From: Streptomyces cynarae
Lineage (GTDB): Bacteria > Actinomycetota > Actinomycetes > Streptomycetales > Streptomycetaceae
Assembly: GCF_025642135.1 (NCBI RefSeq)
Contig: NZ_CP106793.1
Span: 4,840,001-4,904,000, forward strand
Direction: 5' to 3'
DNA length: 64,000 nucleotides
In this document: piece after piece, positions 60,126 through 64,000 of the stretch
Position numbering within the stretch: position 1 is the first letter of the stretch
Layout of the letters: each line of letters starts with the position of its first letter
Notes under the pieces: model-generated
What the model saw: the letters and a program-made list of their open reading frames with translations, nothing else
Told to the model about the DNA's origin: nothing
Databases searched by the model: none
Translations under genes and position numbers: made by a program

Positions 60126-60431
60126 CGTGCGATCCCGGATCCGGCCACGGCGGCGACACTCCCCCGAGCTACGCGTGAACGCGCGCGCCGTCGGGCCAGA
60201 TCCGATGAAAGGATCACATCAGGCCACGCCAACAGATCGCTAACATGGGGCCAACGGCTGGCAAGGAAGCCGTGAGCTGGCCCGGTCCACGAGAAGTTGT
60301 GGCCCGGTCCGACGGAAACGCGCCGTCCGTCGACGCGATCCGACGGCGGGACGCGGCGGTCGGGCCGCGCGATCAGGCGTTACGCGGGGGTCGTGCCGCA
60401 CGATGAGGCGAGGCACGGCGAGCGTGCCATC

Positions 60432-60473
60432 GGGGTCCCCTCTGCTCGAGCGAAGCCGCGAGCCAGGGGGAAG
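60432..60473. repeat. Streptomyces palindromic repeat, intergenic copy
   Basis: A 42-base element with core TGCTCGAGCGAAGCCGCGAG bounded by GGTCCCCTC and CAGGGGGA. It matches a short imperfect palindrome I recognise as common in Streptomyces genomes. It lies 19 bases upstream of the regulator ATG, so it may affect the leader. A second copy is at 63808-63854. Confidence 0.65.
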
Positions 60474-60491
60474 AAGGGCGACGGGGCGGCG

Positions 60492-63476
60492 ATGCGGGAC
60501 GGGCTGCGGTTCGGACTGCTGGGTCCGCCCGTCGTGTACGGCGCCGACGGCGAGGTGCGCACGATCGGCAGTGGCAAGGTGCGCGCCCTGCTGGTCGCGC
60601 TGCTGCTGGAGCCCGGCCGGGTCGTCTCGGTCGAGGCCCTGAAGGACGCGCTGTGGGGCGGTGCGCCGCCGATGTCCGCGCAGGCGTCTCTGCAGAACCA
60701 TGTAACCCGGCTGCGCCGCCTGCTCGGCGACGACGGCCCGGAGCGGCTGCGCGCCGTGTCGCCCGGCTATCTGCTGCGCGTCGACGAGGGCGAGCTGGAC
60801 GTTCGCGTCTTCGAGGAGCACCTGATCGCGGCCCGCGCCGCGCACGCCGCCCGGGACTGGGAGGGCGCCCTGCGCGAGGCGTCCGCCGCGCTCGCGCTGT
60901 GGCGCGGCACCCCGCTCAGCGGGCTGCCTCACGAGACGGGGGCGCATGCGCTGGTGCAGCGGCTCCAGGAGGCGCGGCTGCTCGTCCTGGAGTGGCGGTA
61001 CGACGCGGAACTGCAGCTCGGCGGGGCGCGGTTCGGGAGCCTCGTGCCGGAGCTGGCCGCGCTGGTCGCCGAGCATCCGCTGCGGGAGGGGTTCCACCGG
61101 CTGCTGATGCTGGCCCTGCACCGCACCGGCCGCCCGGCGGAGGCCCTGGCCGTCCACCGCGACCTGCGGGCGCGTCTCATCGAGGAACTCGGCGTCGAGC
61201 CCGGCGCTGCGGTGCGCGAGGCGCATCTGGAGATCCTCCGGGAGGGGCAGGCCGGGAGCGGCGAGGGGACGGGAGAGGACGGTCCGCGGGCGGACGACCC
61301 GTACGCCGACCACGACCCGGGCCCCGACCGTGCGAAAGCACCCAGGCCCGCCCAACTCCCGCCTGCCCCCGCACACTTCACCGGCCGCGAAGCCGTCCGC
61401 GAAGACCTGCTGCGCTTCCTCGCCGCCGAACGCGACGCGCCCGGCGTCGCCGTGGTCAGCGGTATGGCCGGGGTCGGCAAGAGCGCGCTCGCCCTGCATG
61501 TGGCGCATGGACTGCGGGAACGTTTCCCCGACGGTCAGCTCTACGTCAATCTGCACGGCGCCACCCCCGGTATGACCCCGCTCGGCCCCGAGCAGGCGCT
61601 CGCCGCCCTGCTGCGCGACCTCGGCGCCGAGTCGCACCGCATCCCCGAACACCCCGACGCCGCCGCCTCGTTGCTCCGCTCGCTGCTCGCCCCGACCCGC
61701 ACCCTGATGGTGCTGGACGACGCGGCGCACGCAGCACAGGTGCGTCCGCTGCTGCCCGGCGGCCCGGGCTGCGCGGTGATCGTGACCAGCCGTTCCCCGC
61801 TCACCGCGCTCGACGGCGTGCACCGGGTCCCGCTCGCCCCGCTCAGCGACGAGGACAGCGCGGCCCTGCTGCGCGCGGTCTCCGGCCGGGACGGGCTGCA
61901 CGCCGGGCACCCGCTCGTCGAACTCGCCGGCCGGCTCCCGCTCGCCCTGCGCATCGTGGCGGCGCGGCTCGCCGCCCGTCGCGCCCTCACCCCTGACATG
62001 CTGGCCGGTCAACTCGCCGCCACCGAAGGGCGGCTGCACCATCTGGAGTACGACGACCTGAGCGTGCGCCGGTCGCTCGCCGTCGCGCACGACGCGCTGC
62101 GCGCCTCCGACCGCGAGGCCGACCGGGACGCGGCACGGGCCCTCGCCCGGATCGGCGCCCTGGACCTGCCCGGCTACGGCGCGTCCCTCCTCGCCCGCCT
62201 CCTCGGCACGGACGAACGCCGCGCCGAGGCCGCCCTCGACCGCCTGGTCGACGTCGCCCTGCTGGAGGAGACCGCCTACGGCCGCTACGCGCCGCACGAC
62301 CTCGTCCGGGACTTCGCCCATGAGACGGTGGCGCGCGAACAGGGCGTCGAGCCGGAGCGCTCCGGCACCGAGATCGCCCTGCGCTGGTACGCCGCGATGG
62401 CCACGCGCGCCCTCGACGCGCTGGTCGAGCCGGGCACCGAGCGCACGGACCGGCGCCGGGCGACCCCCTCACAGCCCCGGACGCACACTGCGGACGTGGC
62501 GTCCGTGCCCGCCTTCGGCTCCGCCGAGGCCGCCGCCGACTGGATCGTCCTCGAACTGGAGAACATCGTCGCGCTCGTGGAACGTCACGCGGACACCTCC
62601 GCCCGTGTGCCCCTGCTCGTCCGCATGATCGCCTCCCCGCTCCAGCGCCGCGGCCGCGTCGCCGAGTCGGAGGCGCTCGTACGCGCCGCCCTGCGTGGGG
62701 CGCGGGGCCTCGGGGACGCGCCGGCGGAGGCGTACGCGCTGCTGGACATGGCCGGGGTGCAGTTCCTGAAGGGCCGGGGCAACGACGCGCTCGCCCTGCT
62801 GGACGAGGCGCTGGAGATCTGGCGGCGGCTCGGCGATCTCTCCTGCCTGTGCCGTGGCCTGAACAACCGGGGACTGCTGCTGGGGGTCCTCGGGCGGTAC
62901 GAGGAGTCCGGTGAGGCGCTCAGGCAGTGCCTGGAGTACGCACGTGTGCTCAACGACCCGATGCAGGAGGCCATCACCTACAGCAACCTCGGCAACCTGT
63001 ACGAGCACACGGACCCGCGGGGCGCCATCGGCCACCACCGCCGCAGCCTGGAGATCGGCGAGCGGATCGGCGATGTGATCGTCCGTCACTCCGCGCACTG
63101 CAACATCGGCTTCGCCCATCTCGCGCTCGGCGAACCGGACGCCGCGGTGCCCCACTTCGAGGAGAGCCTGCGCATCCTCGGCGGGCACGGCCACTGGCAG
63201 GGCGAGTCCCAGACCCGGCTGGGCCTGGTGCGGGCGCTGCGCGAACGGGGGGACGCCGGGCGGGCCGCGCACGAGTGCGATGTGCTGCTGTGCCGCGCCG
63301 CCCGGCGCGGTGACCGCTACACCGAGGGGCTCGCCCGCCACCAGCGGGGCCTGCTGCGCCGGGCTGAGGGCGACGCCGAGGACGCCCGCCGGCAGTGGGA
63401 GGCGGCCCTTTCGGCCCTGGAGGGCACGGACAGTCCGGTGGCGGGGGAGCTGAGGGAACTGCTGGCGGAGGGGTGA
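60492..63476 (+). CDS. AfsR/SARP-family regulator (BTAD-NB-ARC-TPR)
   Basis: A 994-residue STAND-type regulator. The N-terminal winged helix (FGLLGPPVVYGADGEVRTIG, ~6-95) and BTAD domain (~100-245) are of the Streptomyces antibiotic regulatory protein type. A Pro-rich linker leads to an NB-ARC ATPase (~290-560) with Walker A GMAGVGKSALA and Walker B TLMVLDDAAHA. A helical region and a TPR array (~720-980) follow, e.g. NNRGLLLGVLGRYEESGEAL. In AfsR, ATP binding and TPRs relay kinase signals to secondary-metabolite genes. The ATG at 60492 has a GGGGCGGCG ribosome site. No biosynthetic cluster is adjacent, so its targets may be elsewhere. Confidence 0.92.
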   Translation: MRDGLRFGLLGPPVVYGADGEVRTIGSGKVRALLVALLLEPGRVVSVEALKDALWGGAPPMSAQASLQNHVTRLRRLLGDDGPERLRAVSPGYLLRVDEGELDVRVFEEHLIAARAAHAARDWEGALREASAALALWRGTPLSGLPHETGAHALVQRLQEARLLVLEWRYDAELQLGGARFGSLVPELAALVAEHPLREGFHRLLMLALHRTGRPAEALAVHRDLRARLIEELGVEPGAAVREAHLEILREGQAGSGEGTGEDGPRADDPYADHDPGPDRAKAPRPAQLPPAPAHFTGREAVREDLLRFLAAERDAPGVAVVSGMAGVGKSALALHVAHGLRERFPDGQLYVNLHGATPGMTPLGPEQALAALLRDLGAESHRIPEHPDAAASLLRSLLAPTRTLMVLDDAAHAAQVRPLLPGGPGCAVIVTSRSPLTALDGVHRVPLAPLSDEDSAALLRAVSGRDGLHAGHPLVELAGRLPLALRIVAARLAARRALTPDMLAGQLAATEGRLHHLEYDDLSVRRSLAVAHDALRASDREADRDAARALARIGALDLPGYGASLLARLLGTDERRAEAALDRLVDVALLEETAYGRYAPHDLVRDFAHETVAREQGVEPERSGTEIALRWYAAMATRALDALVEPGTERTDRRRATPSQPRTHTADVASVPAFGSAEAAADWIVLELENIVALVERHADTSARVPLLVRMIASPLQRRGRVAESEALVRAALRGARGLGDAPAEAYALLDMAGVQFLKGRGNDALALLDEALEIWRRLGDLSCLCRGLNNRGLLLGVLGRYEESGEALRQCLEYARVLNDPMQEAITYSNLGNLYEHTDPRGAIGHHRRSLEIGERIGDVIVRHSAHCNIGFAHLALGEPDAAVPHFEESLRILGGHGHWQGESQTRLGLVRALRERGDAGRAAHECDVLLCRAARRGDRYTEGLARHQRGLLRRAEGDAEDARRQWEAALSALEGTDSPVAGELRELLAEG

Positions 63477-63519
63477 GACCGGACGGGCGCCGCCACTCGG
63501 CGCCTCGCTTCGCGCCGCC

Positions 63520-64000
63520 TCACTTGGCGTCCGCGTAGCACTCGACCACCGCCGTCGTGAACGGGATCCGTACCGGTGTCTCGCCGAACGTCAGCCGCAT
63601 CGCCAGGTCCGACGCCTCCTGGATGGCCGCGGCCACCGTCTCCGCCTCCTTCGCCGGGCAGTGCACGATCACCTCGTCGTGCTGGAAGAAGACCAGCTCG
63701 GCGGCGAGGCCCGCGCAGGCGCGGCGGAGCGCGGCGAGCATCAGCAGAGCCCAGTCGGCGGCACTGCCCTGCACCACGAAGTTGCGTGCGAAGCGGCCCC
63801 GGGCGCGGTGGGGGTACCTCCCTGCTCGAGCGGAGTCGAGAGCTCGGGGGATGGATGAGGCGTAGCCCGGCATCCACTGCTGGGGTTCGTCGGTCGGGGC
63901 CGGTGCCGTGTCCTCCTGCGGAATGCCCGCTTCCTCCGCAGCGTCGTCGGACGCCCCGGCCGCCGGCGGCGACGTACGCCCCAGCCAGGTGCGCACCAGC
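63520..64000 (-). CDS. C-terminal part of a family A DNA polymerase with 3'-5' exonuclease (partial)
   Basis: About 158 C-terminal residues are in the window; the gene continues past 64000. FVVQGSAADWALLMLAALRR is the O-helix-distal motif and AELVFFQHDEVIVHCP is motif C, with the catalytic Asp-Glu of family A polymerases. Streptomyces have a second such gene annotated 'bifunctional 3'-5' exonuclease/DNA polymerase' besides polA; this seems to be that one. An extra peptide SIPRALDSARAGRYPHR lies just before RARGRFARNF; it is encoded by a palindromic repeat (63808-63854) inserted in frame. Confidence 0.88.
   Translation of the reverse strand, partial: LVRTWLGRTSPPAAGASDDAAEEAGIPQEDTAPAPTDEPQQWMPGYASSIPRALDSARAGRYPHRARGRFARNFVVQGSAADWALLMLAALRRACAGLAAELVFFQHDEVIVHCPAKEAETVAAAIQEASDLAMRLTFGETPVRIPFTTAVVECYADAK
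63808..63854. repeat. Streptomyces palindromic repeat inside a coding sequence
   Basis: A ~47-base element with core TGCTCGAGCGGAGTCGAGAG, flanked by GGTACCTCCC and CTCGGGGGA. It resembles the copy at 60432-60473. Here it lies within the DNA polymerase gene, keeps the frame open and adds about 16 residues. Confidence 0.7.

Larger units (their letters stand above)
59874..60491. other. Repeat-bearing intergenic region before the SARP-like regulator
   Basis: No gene is supported in ~620 bases. It holds a 16-17-base tandem repeat at 59895-59960, a perfect hairpin at 60091-60125 and a Streptomyces palindromic repeat at 60432-60473. The regulator promoter is probably between the last two. Confidence 0.5.

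Overview
This is a high-GC, gene-dense actinobacterial chromosome segment, almost certainly from a Streptomyces. The evidence is the strong G/C third-position bias, frequent GTG starts, ATGA/GTGA start-stop overlaps, a wblA end, bldG, a Streptomyces-type thymidylate kinase fused to a major-facilitator domain, a lysine-tailed TopA and an AfsR/SARP-type regulator. From memory, the order follows the S. coelicolor block from wblA (SCO3579) down to the SCO3540 peptidase. It also keeps much of the M. tuberculosis whiB4-to-topA block (Get3/ArsA pair, RidA, MBL hydrolase, crp, nth, Nudix, marP, ephE, acs, HAD phosphatase, ssd/tad operon, helicase, topA).

Layout. 1-6.4 kb: the WblA C-terminus, two ArsA/Get3-like ATPases on the minus strand, then DUF4177, RidA, Nudix and MBL genes, and crp facing them. 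6.5-9.2 kb: an accessory gap between crp and nth holding decayed genes: an acyl-CoA dehydrogenase fragment with an in-frame stop, a 26-bp minisatellite, a LysR gene with a lost start and a frameshift, and a fragment resembling the leader-binding domain of a RiPP (TOMM) cyclodehydratase. 9.2-20.5 kb: nth, CoA-type Nudix, MarP protease, epoxide-hydrolase-like protein, holin-like protein, NhaA, AcsA and a SulP transporter-carbonic anhydrase fusion. 20.8-25.3 kb: lipoprotein polysaccharide deacetylase, CooC/MinD-like ATPase, Fic-like protein, a structured non-coding gap (possible 6S-like RNA locus) and a HAD phosphatase. 25.9-31.3 kb: a tad-type pilus/secretion operon (CpaE/Ssd, TadA, TadB, TadC, DUF4244 pilin, TadE, Rv3654c-like).

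31.2-50.2 kb: MrfA-like helicase, BldG with its RsbW-like partner, proton-pumping pyrophosphatase, lipoprotein, methyltransferase, a small membrane protein, TopA, MFS-Tmk fusion, DNA polymerase III delta', a secreted Tap-like peptidase and tRNA-Thr(CGT). 50.5-64 kb: a broken glycine-rich/collagen-like exported protein, a two-component system, a membrane protein and methyltransferase pair, a trypsin-like protease with FG-GAP repeats, a TrmH methyltransferase, a family 2 glycosyltransferase, a BTAD/NB-ARC/TPR regulator and the C-terminus of a family A DNA polymerase.

Several genes carry one-base frameshifts. tadB lacks a G in a G-run and holB lacks a C in a C-run. Because delta' is normally essential, assembly errors should be excluded before these are called mutations. 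The glycine-rich gene shows two shifts that cancel. The most unusual features are the RiPP-like remnant between crp and nth, a Streptomyces palindromic repeat sitting in frame inside the DNA polymerase gene, the unassigned structured RNA gaps around the HAD phosphatase gene, paired palindromes upstream of hppA and several in-frame or intergenic tandem repeats.
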